A stretch of 64,000 nt of DNA from Candidatus Omnitrophota bacterium (GCA_029570205.1 JAKQSI010000045.1:31498-95497), one strand, 5' to 3'. Counted from the first letter of the stretch, positions 46,409-55,147 are shown. Made by a program: numbers and translations. The notes: generated by a model from the letters alone, not told the origin.

Positions 46409-47161
46409 CTATCGTGACGCGAACAAGAAATACCAGGACATCAGTAACGGTCCTGAGATCTGAATCCGCTTGCCGTTCCGCAGTGTCTCGGTGTAGGTCC
46501 CCATTCCGCCGCCGTTCGGTTTCGGCAAATCCATATCGATCTCGAATGGAAGCGACTGAAATTCAGTATAGCCTTTGGCTGCAAACCGTTCGTGAATGCG
46601 GGGAATGGACCAGATATTGTAGGGTCGGATGGTGTATCCACCGCCTTTCAGGGGATCTGTGTAGTCGTTGATTTCCACTTTGGCGTCGACATTTCCGTCG
46701 AAAAATAGAGAGTTGGCGGCAAACCATTTGGGACGGAGATTCGTCACAGCGTCAATCAGGGCCTGGATATCGTTCAGTACCATGATGGTCTGCACACTGA
46801 AAATTCCGTCCACATTGCCGAGAAGATCCGGGTTGGGATTGTAGCAGTCTCCCTGAATCAATCGGCAGCGGTCTTCCAGATGATCGTCATGGAAACGCCG
46901 GTTGCCATATTCGACGAGTTCAGGATTCAGTTCTACGCCGGTAAATCGGATGTCGGGGTGTTTTCCGGCCATGTAATGGATCACCGCGCCGGCCCCCGCG
47001 CCAAAATCGACCAGGTGATGTCCCGGCTTCATCAGTTGTTTTTTATCAAGAAAATCGCAGAAAAAGACGGTGCTTCGTTTGGGGATGTCGAATTGACGTT
47101 TTGCATAATTCCAATTGTTCTCTCCCAATTGTTCAAATGTCGCACGAGGCTGATTGGGCAT
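46409..47161 (-). CDS. class I SAM-dependent methyltransferase
   Basis: A 250-residue protein with the SAM motif LVDFGAGAGAVIHYMAGKH, the acidic post-I residue (FTGVELNPELVEYGN) and NVDGIFSVQTIMVLND at motif IV. Substrate-side residues give no family. The operon context suggests O- or N-methylation of the nonulosonic sugar or its glycan. AAAGGA precedes the ATG. It lies 51 nt before the amidotransferase gene. Confidence 0.85.
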   Translation of the reverse strand: MPNQPRATFEQLGENNWNYAKRQFDIPKRSTVFFCDFLDKKQLMKPGHHLVDFGAGAGAVIHYMAGKHPDIRFTGVELNPELVEYGNRRFHDDHLEDRCRLIQGDCYNPNPDLLGNVDGIFSVQTIMVLNDIQALIDAVTNLRPKWFAANSLFFDGNVDAKVEINDYTDPLKGGGYTIRPYNIWSIPRIHERFAAKGYTEFQSLPFEIDMDLPKPNGGGMGTYTETLRNGKRIQISGPLLMSWYFLFASR

Positions 47162-47190
47162 GGAACGGCATCCTTTCCGATTGAGCGGAC

Positions 47191-48573
47191 CTACTTGGAG
47201 AAACGCAGAATCCCCCGATCTTTCTCGCGTGGCGGACGGGGTTGTTTCTCCAACAAATCGAGTTCCGCAAGTTTGTTTAAAAAGTCCCGGACGAAAAAGA
47301 AATCCAGGTCCAGTTCATCCGAGATGTCCATTACCGACCGCTCGCCGTCGATGAGTGTCTGGATCTTCTCCAGCTGTCGAGCCTCCTTGCGGTATTTTGC
47401 AGGGTCGACATAGAGGTTGTACTGGTAAAGGTAAAGAGGTCCCTGATAACGGCGGATTGGAACATAGTCGGTTTCAAACACCTCGGTGACACGCATGAGT
47501 ATCCAGGCGCTTTCGACCATGTGATAGACATCCATATTTTCCAGGTTGTCGCTGTCGTAGTGATATTCCCTGTGCATGCCCCGGCTCAATCCGGCGGTGG
47601 GGATAGTAAATCCGGGGCCATTATAGAACATTTCGTCATTACCCCACAGTTGACGGTAGGGGCATTCGATAGAGGTAATCGTGTGCGAGCGAAAGACATT
47701 GCGAAGGATCTTATCCAGGCGGGAGTCGCCTTGCATGGTTTCCTGGAATCCGAGGGCCTCATGGCTGCTCAGCATGTCCAGGTAAATGCCGAAACGGAGT
47801 CGCTCGATATTTTCCTTCGGTGCGCGGGCGAGGTATGCAGCGGCGGCAAAGTATTCGGGTCCGAACAGGAAGCGGTAGGAGAAGGCGCGATTCTCAAGGG
47901 AGTTCAAGTAGTAGTACAGTTCCGAGGCAACCGCGACATTGGCAATCCCATCGCTGACCAGGCCGCGATGGCAAGTATGTGCCATAAGGAAAATCGTGTC
48001 TTCATACCGGCCCGGCAAAAATGCGTCTACGACCTTGAGTGTTCCGTCATTATCAAGTTCCGTCTCGATATCCACCACGTAGTATGGATCGGTGAGATGT
48101 TCCACAAGACGATAGGGAAGGCTGAATCCCCATTCCTCGACATTGTAGCGATAGCCGTTTCGGTAATGATATGGGCTTTCTTCGGGGCGGCTGGGATCGC
48201 TGCAAATATGTTTATCAAGTAGTTCCTCCCGGCTGATTCGTCCTATGCAGGAGACGGAGTGGGTCCACAGTGCAAGCGGCTGGGAATCGAAATCGACGAT
48301 CAAGCGACCTTGTGTATCCATCAGGCGCGCATGTCGGACACGCCAGCATTTCGGAATGCGCCATGTCAGACACACCTCGCCGCTTTTCGCCTCGACGGTC
48401 GAGGCATTCAGCGATTTCTGCAAGTGAGAAACAAACCGATCTGTATCGGGATTCACGGCGGTTCGGTTAAGATACCAGTAATCTTTCACCAGCGCCGTCA
48501 TTCGGGCGCGGTCGACCGGGATTGACGGGGGAAAAGGGTACTTAAAAGTTGAACGCGAGCCGGAATCCTGCAT
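47191..48573 (-). CDS. DUF4910/DUF2172 aminopeptidase-like protein with winged helix
   Basis: About 460 residues. The M28-like zinc-peptidase part has FLMAHTCHRGLVSDGIANVA (family HTCHPxLxNDxxSG, here altered at Pro and Asn), HEALGFQETMQGDSRL and LWGNDEMFYNGPGF. An inserted beta domain (DUF2172) and a C-terminal winged helix (IQTLIDGERSVMDISDELDL) follow the usual layout. These proteins are common in polysaccharide clusters and may deacetylate or hydrolyse amides of sugars. The reaction is unproven. The ATG at 48573 lies 7 nt after the sulfotransferase stop; a longer reading to 48684 would overlap it. Confidence 0.87.
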   Translation of the reverse strand: MQDSGSRSTFKYPFPPSIPVDRARMTALVKDYWYLNRTAVNPDTDRFVSHLQKSLNASTVEAKSGEVCLTWRIPKCWRVRHARLMDTQGRLIVDFDSQPLALWTHSVSCIGRISREELLDKHICSDPSRPEESPYHYRNGYRYNVEEWGFSLPYRLVEHLTDPYYVVDIETELDNDGTLKVVDAFLPGRYEDTIFLMAHTCHRGLVSDGIANVAVASELYYYLNSLENRAFSYRFLFGPEYFAAAAYLARAPKENIERLRFGIYLDMLSSHEALGFQETMQGDSRLDKILRNVFRSHTITSIECPYRQLWGNDEMFYNGPGFTIPTAGLSRGMHREYHYDSDNLENMDVYHMVESAWILMRVTEVFETDYVPIRRYQGPLYLYQYNLYVDPAKYRKEARQLEKIQTLIDGERSVMDISDELDLDFFFVRDFLNKLAELDLLEKQPRPPREKDRGILRFSK

Positions 48574-48580
48574 GATATGA

Positions 48581-49873
48581 TTATCCTGATGTTTTTTGCG
48601 ATATCCCTTGTCGCAGTTTATCGAACAGATCGGGGAAGAGAAAACTTCCCTCGATGATTTCGGAAAACACGTTCTCCAATTCATCTTTCCGAGCGTTCAG
48701 CAATTGCTCGCGAATTGTTTCTTTAGACATCTCCACTGTTGTGTGAAGGGGATTGTTCGGGAGAATGTCCAGGGTCCACGCGGCAAGGTCGCTCTCGGCC
48801 ACACGTGGCGGTGAAAGCAACAGGGACCGTGTAAAGCACCGTTCGGCGATATCGGGGGAATAATCAAGAAGCGACATTTCGGGTCCGCAAATCGTCTCAA
48901 TCAAAGCAATTTCCTGTGGGGACAAAACCCTCCTCCATTTATCGACCGAACTGGGATCAAACTGTTGTTTTCCTTCGCCGCAGGAGGTATTTTGTTTCCA
49001 GGGTTGTCCCTTTCCGTCGACATATAAAGCGGGGTCGACCATTGTGGGAGCGAAGTCAATTCCGAGAAACTTGCAAATTGCTGTTGCTGTCCGGTTCGGC
49101 TCGGTTACGAGATCCTCATAACGGATACAGAACACGCGGTTATCGAGGAGAGCGTTCGGCTGCCGGTATTTCCAGGCCAAGGCGGTGAGTTTCCGCCATT
49201 GCCGGGCCAGAAACAGCCAGGGATACCGGGGCGGGCAGACATTTTTCGAGCCGCAGACCGCTCGCGGGTCGCGGATAATCTGAATAAACTTTGCAGTCGG
49301 CACGCCTCGGGCTATGCCCGGAATAAACTCATCTGCCCAAACCTCTTTGAAACCGATGATTGATCCCCTGCCCTTCGCCTGATATCGGCGGATCAATTCC
49401 AGCATGGAGCCGAATATCTCGGTGTATGTTGCTCCAGCGATTTCATGCAGGTGGGGCATCAGTTTCGGCGAGTACGGTTCTCCATAAGTGCGAATTCTCT
49501 TCCGCAGGGCATCCAGCCCGCTCTCATCGAACGGGAGGTCCAGAGAAGAGTCCTGAATCCGTCGAAACAGGGCGATTCCGGACGGTGAGAAATAGTAGTC
49601 CGACAGGGGATAGTCCGGATTGGAGTCGGGCATGGACAGAGCCGCGAGTTGACTCCGAAAGGTCTTGAAAAACGGGAGATAGGGATCGGATGCAAGGACA
49701 ATCTGCGGGTGCGCATTCAGCATACGTCCCAACAGGGTAGTCCCGGAACGAAACATTCCGCTGATGAAAAGAGGAGTTGTGGACAAGTCGGTCGTTCCTC
49801 TGGCGCCGGATATCAGGGAGCTGTGTGTGGTGACCTCGCTTTTCGCTTTGAGTTGCTTCCCGGACCGGAACAA
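48581..49873 (-). CDS. PAPS-dependent sulfotransferase-like protein
   Basis: About 430 residues. The 5'-phosphosulfate-binding loop is FISGMFRSGTTLLGRMLNAH, and the 3'-phosphate motif appears as IQIIRDPRAVCGS. The rest is typical of the sulfotransferase_1/3 fold. It would transfer sulfate from PAPS to a hydroxyl, most likely on the glycan or lipid made by this operon. No ATG lies before the loop. The start is TTG at 49873, or a second TTG ~30 codons on that has AGAGGA upstream. It is the first gene of the long minus operon (sulfotransferase to HisF). Confidence 0.85.
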   Translation of the reverse strand: MFRSGKQLKAKSEVTTHSSLISGARGTTDLSTTPLFISGMFRSGTTLLGRMLNAHPQIVLASDPYLPFFKTFRSQLAALSMPDSNPDYPLSDYYFSPSGIALFRRIQDSSLDLPFDESGLDALRKRIRTYGEPYSPKLMPHLHEIAGATYTEIFGSMLELIRRYQAKGRGSIIGFKEVWADEFIPGIARGVPTAKFIQIIRDPRAVCGSKNVCPPRYPWLFLARQWRKLTALAWKYRQPNALLDNRVFCIRYEDLVTEPNRTATAICKFLGIDFAPTMVDPALYVDGKGQPWKQNTSCGEGKQQFDPSSVDKWRRVLSPQEIALIETICGPEMSLLDYSPDIAERCFTRSLLLSPPRVAESDLAAWTLDILPNNPLHTTVEMSKETIREQLLNARKDELENVFSEIIEGSFLFPDLFDKLRQGISQKTSG

Positions 49874-50306
49874 CGCATCTGCAAAAGAAAAAACATATCA
49901 AACTCAGTTTAACGAGGGTATTCTATCCCCGACATCCGGTCCGGTCAAATGGTTTATGCTCTATGGTTTATGGGTTGCCGGTGTCAGGCGGTGGATTTGC
50001 CGTTCTTTTCCGTACGACCCGGATTGGACGGCATTCTATTCAAGCCCAGGAGATGCACCTTCCTTCATTCCTTCCAAACTTTTACGGTTCCGCAAAAAGT
50101 TGACAAGTTGAACAGGAGAGTTGTAGACAGAATTGAGAAAAAATGAGGTGGAAACGGGTTGGAACGGGTTGATTGTCGAAAAGGCGCATGTTATATTAAG
50201 TGTAATATAATCAACAAGTTGAGAGTCGAGCGGCGCAACGGATCAGAGATCGCAGAACGGTGTATTTGCTCGATGAATGGTCGCTTTTGGGCAGGAGCGA
50301 GGAGAG
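49874..50306. other. divergent intergenic region with AT-rich palindrome
   Basis: This region separates the minus operon from the plus-strand permease. I see no gene. It must hold promoters in both directions. The only clear element is the palindrome at 50191-50210 listed separately. Confidence 0.5.
50191..50210. promoter_or_regulatory. candidate operator: perfect AT-rich inverted repeat
   Basis: TTATATTA-AGTG-TAATATAA is a perfect 8-bp inverted repeat with a 4-nt centre, about 100 bp before the first possible start of the permease gene. It stands out in GC-richer surroundings. A transcription-factor site is the simplest reading. The element contains TAATAT-like words that could also overlap a -10 box. 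Confidence 0.45.
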
Positions 50307-50417
50307 ATGTTGGGGAAGGACTCGCCGGGTGTATTCCGACCGGAGTTGCCGGAGCGACTGCCGATCGAGAGAATCCGGTGGTATTTTGATCGGAAAAATA
50401 GAGGAGAGCAATCGGGA

Positions 50418-51437
50418 ATGCAACGGATTTGGAATCGCTTGGGGCCGCTTATCGGCCTGATACTGATCCTGATCATTTTCGGCGCCCTGGAGCCGGGCAA
50501 ATTTCTCAGCGCGCGGAATATCGGCAATGTGATTGCGCAGACTGTAGTAGTCGCCACGGCGGCAGTGGGAATGACCTTTATCATCATCAGCGGCGGGATT
50601 GACCTTTCGGTCGGCTCGCTGATCGCGCTGACCGGGGTTTCCGGCGCGATGATGATGGTCTCGGCGCTCGGAGACGGCTCGATTTTCCTTGGCGTATTGA
50701 TCGCGATGCTGGTGGGATTGCTGGGCGGACTATTTAACGGGGGCGTTATCACACTTGCGGGCTTGCCGCCGTTCATTGTGACGCTGGGGACTTTGGAAAT
50801 TTTTCGAGGGACTGCGCTGCAACTGACCAATGGCCTGCCGGTCACCAACCTTCCCCGTGGCTTTGCGGTTCTTGCGAACGCCACGCAGGAAATCGACTTG
50901 GGATTCACCGTGATTGTTCTGCCGTATTCATTCTATTTTCTGGTAGCTTTGGGCGGGATTGCCTGGTTTGTGTTGCGGTACACGGTGTTCGGAGTGGCGG
51001 TGTACGCGGTCGGAAGCAACGAGCGGACCGCGCGTCTCTGTGGGATTCGTGTCAACCGCGTGAAATGCGCGGTGTACATGATCGGCGGTCTGACAGCGGG
51101 GCTTGCAGGGATTCTTCAATCCTCTCGCCTCATTACGGGCCAGTCCACCACCGCACAGGGCCTGGAGCTGGATGTGATCGCGGCGGTGGTGATCGGCGGC
51201 GGCAGCCTGTTGGGAGGAGAAGGGTCCATTCTCGGATCCATTGTCGGAGCTTGGATCATGGGATTCCTGCGGAATGGCTGCAATGTGGTCGGTATTTCGG
51301 CGTTTGTCCAGAGGATCATTATCGGGGCCATTATCATTCTGGCGGTGTTTGTCGATCAGCTTCGCCACCGAACCGATCTGTTCGAGCGATTCCGGCGTCG
51401 CCCGGCAAAGCAAGAGTCCGTTACAGAGCAAAAGTGA
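50418..51437 (+). CDS. sugar-type ABC transporter permease (RbsC/XylH family), orphan
   Basis: About 339 residues with 8-10 helices. The family motif region runs from VVVATAAVGMTFIIISGGID to LSVGSLIALTGV, and the EAA-like loop is GIRVNRVKCAVYMIGGLTAG. The C-terminal half has VVIGGGSLLGGEGSILGSIVG. It belongs to the ribose/xylose/galactose permease family (BPD_transp_2). No ATPase or binding-protein gene is adjacent, which is unusual. The start at 50418 fits family length. An ATG at 50307 with AGGAG upstream would add 37 soluble residues and is a serious alternative. Confidence 0.85.
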   Translation: MQRIWNRLGPLIGLILILIIFGALEPGKFLSARNIGNVIAQTVVVATAAVGMTFIIISGGIDLSVGSLIALTGVSGAMMMVSALGDGSIFLGVLIAMLVGLLGGLFNGGVITLAGLPPFIVTLGTLEIFRGTALQLTNGLPVTNLPRGFAVLANATQEIDLGFTVIVLPYSFYFLVALGGIAWFVLRYTVFGVAVYAVGSNERTARLCGIRVNRVKCAVYMIGGLTAGLAGILQSSRLITGQSTTAQGLELDVIAAVVIGGGSLLGGEGSILGSIVGAWIMGFLRNGCNVVGISAFVQRIIIGAIIILAVFVDQLRHRTDLFERFRRRPAKQESVTEQK

Positions 51438-51501
51438 GACACTCTTGCCTGGATGCGGGAGATTGGGTAAATTGAAAAATCTTCAAGGAGGTGACAGTAC
51501 T

Positions 51502-51591
51502 GTGGCCAAAGGAAAAAACAAACGAGCGCATCAACTCAGTTGGCGGTCCAAGAAAGCCAATCATAAAAGCCGCCCCTGCAAGGGCAAATAA
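51502..51591 (+). CDS. 29-residue highly basic peptide
   Basis: A near-consensus Shine-Dalgarno AAGGAGGTGA (51485-51494) lies 7 nt before a GTG start, and the frame ends TAA at 51589-51591. The peptide begins MAKGKNKRAHQLSW and has about 11 Lys/Arg and one Cys near the end. An intrinsic terminator follows 33 nt later. Size and charge recall ribosome-bound peptides such as bTHX, but I see no convincing match. The signals around it (strong binding site, stop, terminator) make translation likely. It lies 64 nt after the permease gene. Confidence 0.65.
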   Translation: MAKGKNKRAHQLSWRSKKANHKSRPCKGK

Positions 51592-51623
51592 TCCCGCCGA
51601 TTTTATGGGCACTCTCCTCAAGT

Positions 51624-51648
51624 CCGGGCAATTCTGTTCGGTTTTTTT
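51624..51648 (+). terminator. intrinsic terminator
   Basis: Stem CCGGGCA-ATTC-TGTTCGG (7 pairs including two G-U) followed by seven T residues. It ends transcription from the permease and small-peptide genes. Confidence 0.7.
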
Positions 51649-51679
51649 ATTTCCATTCCTCTTGTCCGGCGCTGGAAAG

Positions 51680-51791
51680 GTCTGAACCTTGATTCACTTG
51701 ATGAAAGGATGACCCTGATGAAGAAAAATCAAGGCAATCGTTGAATCAAGGAAATCCTGGTTCAGACATTCCGGCAAATTGGGATTCAGAT
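51680..51791. repeat. dispersed palindromic repeat, copy B
   Basis: The left end is GTCTGAACCTTGATT; its inverted right end is AATCCTGGTTCAGAC, ending at 51767. A second partial right end (AAATTGGGATTCAGAT) closes at 51791. Spacing and order match copy A at 37107-37217 although the sequences have diverged. It is non-coding and sits between the terminator and the toxin-antitoxin pair. Confidence 0.75.
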
Positions 51792-51846
51792 ATTGCTTCA
51801 AGGGCGAGACGCCCGTGCCACGATCTCACGCGGGGCCGGATCGCAA

Positions 51847-52233
51847 CTATACTTCGGGATTCCATATTTTCCCTGACTCGTCTGGTGTTCGGCTGATGCG
51901 AATCCTGCCAACTCGAACTGTCACAAAACAACCGGAGAGACTCTCACCCCGTTGTCTGACCAGTTCAACGACATCTTTGGAAATCTCGTACCGGGCAAGC
52001 GTGGGATATCGGAGAAAGACAACACCCAACGTTCTCCGTCCGTGAGCGTAAACCAGCTGGCCGAAGTCCTTGTCTTCCGTCAGAAGAATTCTCTGTTCTC
52101 GGAGAGCCATTTCCACGACATCGGTATCCTCGGCTCCCCGAACTTGCTCTCCCACGGCCAGCACATCGTGACCCGCTTCACGGAGCGCCATCACAACAGT
52201 GGAATCGCAACATTCATCAGCGAGAAAACGCAT
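51847..52233 (-). CDS. DUF5615 PIN-like toxin
   Basis: A 128-residue protein with the DUF5615/Mut7-C-like PIN features: MRFLADECCDSTVVMALRE (first acidic cluster), GHDVLAVGEQ, LLTEDKDFGQLVYAHG (second acidic cluster) and GVVFLRYP. It is probably a metal-dependent ribonuclease toxin. It lies 12 nt after the DUF433 antitoxin gene on the same strand, the normal order for this pair. The C-terminal tail has a strand-rich piece (FVTVRVGRIRISR). Confidence 0.88.
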   Translation of the reverse strand: MRFLADECCDSTVVMALREAGHDVLAVGEQVRGAEDTDVVEMALREQRILLTEDKDFGQLVYAHGRRTLGVVFLRYPTLARYEISKDVVELVRQRGESLSGCFVTVRVGRIRISRTPDESGKIWNPEV

Positions 52234-52245
52234 GAATCATGCCCC

Positions 52246-52488
52246 TTATGGCGTGTTCCCGTGGGCTGTAACAAGAATTTCTTCGTGGGCGAGTGTATCG
52301 GCGGCATAACGGATGGCAGATTGAATGTCCTCCGGCGTGAGCCTCGGATAGGCGTCCAGAAGATCGGCCTGTGTCGCACCTTCGCCGAGCTTGCGCAAGA
52401 TCAGTTCCACCGGGATTCGAGTCCCGCGAATCACCGGTTTCCCCATCATCACCTTCGGATTGATCTCGATGCGGTCGGTGACAATCAT
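52246..52488 (-). CDS. DUF433 antitoxin
   Basis: 80 residues. RIEINPKVMMGKPVIRGTRI followed by PVELILRKLGEGATQADLLD is the DUF433 consensus (a small helix-turn-helix protein). It ends with a region covering LTPEDIQSAIRYAADTL. It pairs with the PIN-like gene that follows at 12 nt and would neutralise it and repress the operon. The ATG at 52488 has AGGAG ~8 nt upstream; an earlier in-frame start at 52509 is unlikely. Confidence 0.93.
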   Translation of the reverse strand: MIVTDRIEINPKVMMGKPVIRGTRIPVELILRKLGEGATQADLLDAYPRLTPEDIQSAIRYAADTLAHEEILVTAHGNTP

Positions 52489-52696
52489 TATAAGTCTCCT
52501 ATTTCGCATTTTCAGAAGGAGTGTCCGATTACCAGGATAATTATACCATCACGTTCACGCCGCCGACAGTATGGCTTCTGCCAGGCGATGGGCGGCCGCT
52601 GCGCTGACGCACTCCAAGGCACCGAATCGTCTCGACGTTGAAACCGTGCTGCGGTAGCATGGCAGGGCATCTTGGATCTGAGAAAAGGGCGATTCC

Positions 52697-54571
52697 GTGG
52701 GTGAAAAGAACTCGCAGATGTTCGAGGACAATTTCGCCGCTCTCCGGGCGCGGTTCCCCTCGCTTGCCGGGCGGATTGTGTCACCGGCAGAACCCGGCAA
52801 GTGCGTTGTGATTGGAACGCCGTCCGGATTCCCGACTCTGATGGTTCGAACGTCAAGAGGAGAGGATGTGCTCTATCACAGCCGACATGATCCGAGGCGG
52901 GAAGCGATCCGGTGGGCGGAATCGCCCGATATCCGCGAATCCTCCCGGATGATCCTGTTCGGGCTGGGATTCGGATATCATGCCCTGGCTCTCTTGATGG
53001 CAAGGCCGAGGGATTATCTCTGTATTGTCGAACCACGTATGGACGTCCTTCGCGCGGCCATGGAGTGGGTCGATCTGCGACCGATTCTGAACCAACCGAG
53101 TGTTTTACTTTTATGCGGCGAGCCGCCGGAGAACCTGTACCGGGCAATCCTGTCGCGAATGGGGGAGTTTCTTTCGACGGGATTCGATTTCTTCATCCTG
53201 CCGCCCGCCGCCCGCGCCTGTCCCGATGAATTGCTGCAGGTTCAAAGGGAGATGGACCGTGTCAAGGAAGCTTACGATGGAATGCTGCGTCATATAGAAA
53301 CCACGGGGTTACGGACGCAAGAGCATCTTTTCCGCAATATCCCCGCGATGTACCGTGCGTATCCTCCGTCGGTTTTGAAGAATAGGGCTATGGGATGCCC
53401 GGCTCTCATTGTGGCCGCCGGGCCGTCGCTCAACAAGAACATCGACCAGATCGTGTCCGCTGCAGGACACGCGGCGATTTTCTCCGTGGATACCTCCCTG
53501 CGGCTTCTTCGGGCGCGCGGGATCGAGCCGCATTTTGTTGTGACCAAGGATGCATCGGATCTGAATGAACGTCATTTTGAGGGGATTGAGTATCTCGGAA
53601 AGACACTGTTTGTGTTTGACCCGCAAGTGTCGCCGCGCCTCACAGGGAAGTATCAGGGGCCTTCGATTTTCCTACCGCACCGATGCCGTTGTTTGCACCG
53701 GTATCTTCAGGGACGGCATCTGACTGATGATGACATGTTGCCGTTCAGTCAGACGGTGGCATTGGCGGCATTTCACTTAGCCCACCTGATGGGTTGCTCT
53801 CCGATTATCTTTGTCGGATTGGATCTCGCATTTCCACGGGGGGCCGGAAGCAGCCATGCTGCCGGGACGGCCCTGGAGGCGGAGGTTTCGTATACGGCCT
53901 CCGGGGAGATGGTTTACCGAAGACCTGAAGGAGGCGATGCGTACCGGGAACAGGTCGAGATGGTCCGGACCCCCGGAGTGGACGGGGGCATGGTTCCCAC
54001 CAGCCCGATTTTCTACGAGTGCATTCGGTACCTGGAGGGGCTGATTGCCGAAACCGGCGTGCATTGTGTGGATGCCACCGAGGGCGGTGCGCGAATCGAG
54101 GGCACGGAAATCATCCCGTTTTCTGAGGCGCTGGAACGATATCTGCGAGATGAGTGGAATGTGTGGAGTATGCTGGATAGGATTCGCCAAATCTCGCTGC
54201 CGAAGGTCCCCGGTTCGTTGTTCACGGACTTGGCGGGCGTTGTTGAGGACGGAGTGGAGAAATCGCGTCGGGGACTGGAGGCGATCTCCAATGTCTCTGT
54301 CCGGGCTGACTGGGAGGAGGTGGCCTTCCTATTGGGGCGTTTGCAGGCGATTCGGGAGGAAATCGAACAGGGATTCCGATTATATGAGATCCTGGAGCCG
54401 GCCCTGGAACGCCTGTTTGTTACGATCCGAGCGCCGGGATATTTCGCGCTCAAGAGCGATCTTCCATCGCGATTGCGCCTGTTGGATCGTTATGTCCATT
54501 ATTTCAGCGAGATTCACCGAGTGGCGTCGGTGTTCGGTCCGCTGTTGCGGGAGATGGGAGGAAAAGAATAG
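52697..54571 (+). CDS. Maf-type motility accessory factor / flagellin nonulosonate transferase (DUF115)
   Basis: A 624-residue protein of the Maf/PseE family. The central DUF115 (MptE-like) domain has LIVAAGPSLNKNIDQI, AAIFSVDTSLRLLRARGIEP and VVTKDASDLNE, with the later SPIIFVGLDLAFPRG. Maf proteins transfer CMP-activated pseudaminic or legionaminic acid to flagellin. That fits the nonulosonate operons 4-15 kb to the left, although a toxin-antitoxin pair and a permease lie between. The start is GTG at 52697; an ATG seven codons later is possible. There is no flagellin gene in the window. Confidence 0.87.
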   Translation: MGEKNSQMFEDNFAALRARFPSLAGRIVSPAEPGKCVVIGTPSGFPTLMVRTSRGEDVLYHSRHDPRREAIRWAESPDIRESSRMILFGLGFGYHALALLMARPRDYLCIVEPRMDVLRAAMEWVDLRPILNQPSVLLLCGEPPENLYRAILSRMGEFLSTGFDFFILPPAARACPDELLQVQREMDRVKEAYDGMLRHIETTGLRTQEHLFRNIPAMYRAYPPSVLKNRAMGCPALIVAAGPSLNKNIDQIVSAAGHAAIFSVDTSLRLLRARGIEPHFVVTKDASDLNERHFEGIEYLGKTLFVFDPQVSPRLTGKYQGPSIFLPHRCRCLHRYLQGRHLTDDDMLPFSQTVALAAFHLAHLMGCSPIIFVGLDLAFPRGAGSSHAAGTALEAEVSYTASGEMVYRRPEGGDAYREQVEMVRTPGVDGGMVPTSPIFYECIRYLEGLIAETGVHCVDATEGGARIEGTEIIPFSEALERYLRDEWNVWSMLDRIRQISLPKVPGSLFTDLAGVVEDGVEKSRRGLEAISNVSVRADWEEVAFLLGRLQAIREEIEQGFRLYEILEPALERLFVTIRAPGYFALKSDLPSRLRLLDRYVHYFSEIHRVASVFGPLLREMGGKE

Positions 54572-54637
54572 TCCGGCTTGACGCTTGCCCTCTTCCGAAG
54601 CAGGATAGTGGCGTGTTTGATTTGGAGTAATAGATCA

Positions 54638-55135
54638 ATGGAAAGTGATATCAAGTTTTTCGCGGACGATATGGTAGGGCGACTTTGCTGGTGGCTCCGA
54701 ATGATCGGGTACGACACAGCCTATGAGCGGGATATTGAGGACGACGATCTTGCCCGCCGCGCGCAAGAGGAAGACCGTATTGTTCTGACACGCGATACCA
54801 CCTTCGCCGAGCGTTATCCCGACCTGACCGTCCTGTCGCTACCCACAGACCGCCCGGAAGTGCAGCTGTGGCTGGTTCTAAAAACATACCAGCTGGATTA
54901 CGACCATGCCTGGTTCTCGCGGTGTCTTGTCTGCAACGATGAGCTGTTGCCCGTACACAAGGAAAAATACGCCGAACGAATCCCTCCGCACGTACTGGAA
55001 ACCCTCGACGAGTTCTGGTACTGCCGGACCTGCGATCAGCTGTTCTGGAAGGGAACTCACCACAAGAACATGATGATGAAGCTGGAGCGTTTGAAAGAAC
55101 GCTTGCAGAAAATGGAAGAACAGCGCGGCCGATGA
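54638..55135 (+). CDS. Mut7-C PIN-like RNase domain protein with zinc ribbon
   Basis: 165 residues. The PIN-like Mut7-C domain has FFADDMVGRLCWWLRMIGYD, with Asp near the start, and RIVLTRDTTFAERYP. A C-terminal four-cysteine zinc ribbon follows (CLVC then CRTC, about 40 residues apart). A predicted ribonuclease; the function of bacterial stand-alone forms is not established. The ATG at 54638 has GGAG ~12 nt upstream. It follows the Maf gene by 66 nt and converges with the ABC permease. Confidence 0.9.
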   Translation: MESDIKFFADDMVGRLCWWLRMIGYDTAYERDIEDDDLARRAQEEDRIVLTRDTTFAERYPDLTVLSLPTDRPEVQLWLVLKTYQLDYDHAWFSRCLVCNDELLPVHKEKYAERIPPHVLETLDEFWYCRTCDQLFWKGTHHKNMMMKLERLKERLQKMEEQRGR

Positions 55136-55147
55136 GGCTTTGTTCGT

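Noticed and set aside
45146..46417. 423-codon plus-strand frame opposite the PP-loop amidotransferase
   Set aside because: No start signal and no domain; the minus-strand gene has the SGGKDS loop and cysteine motifs.
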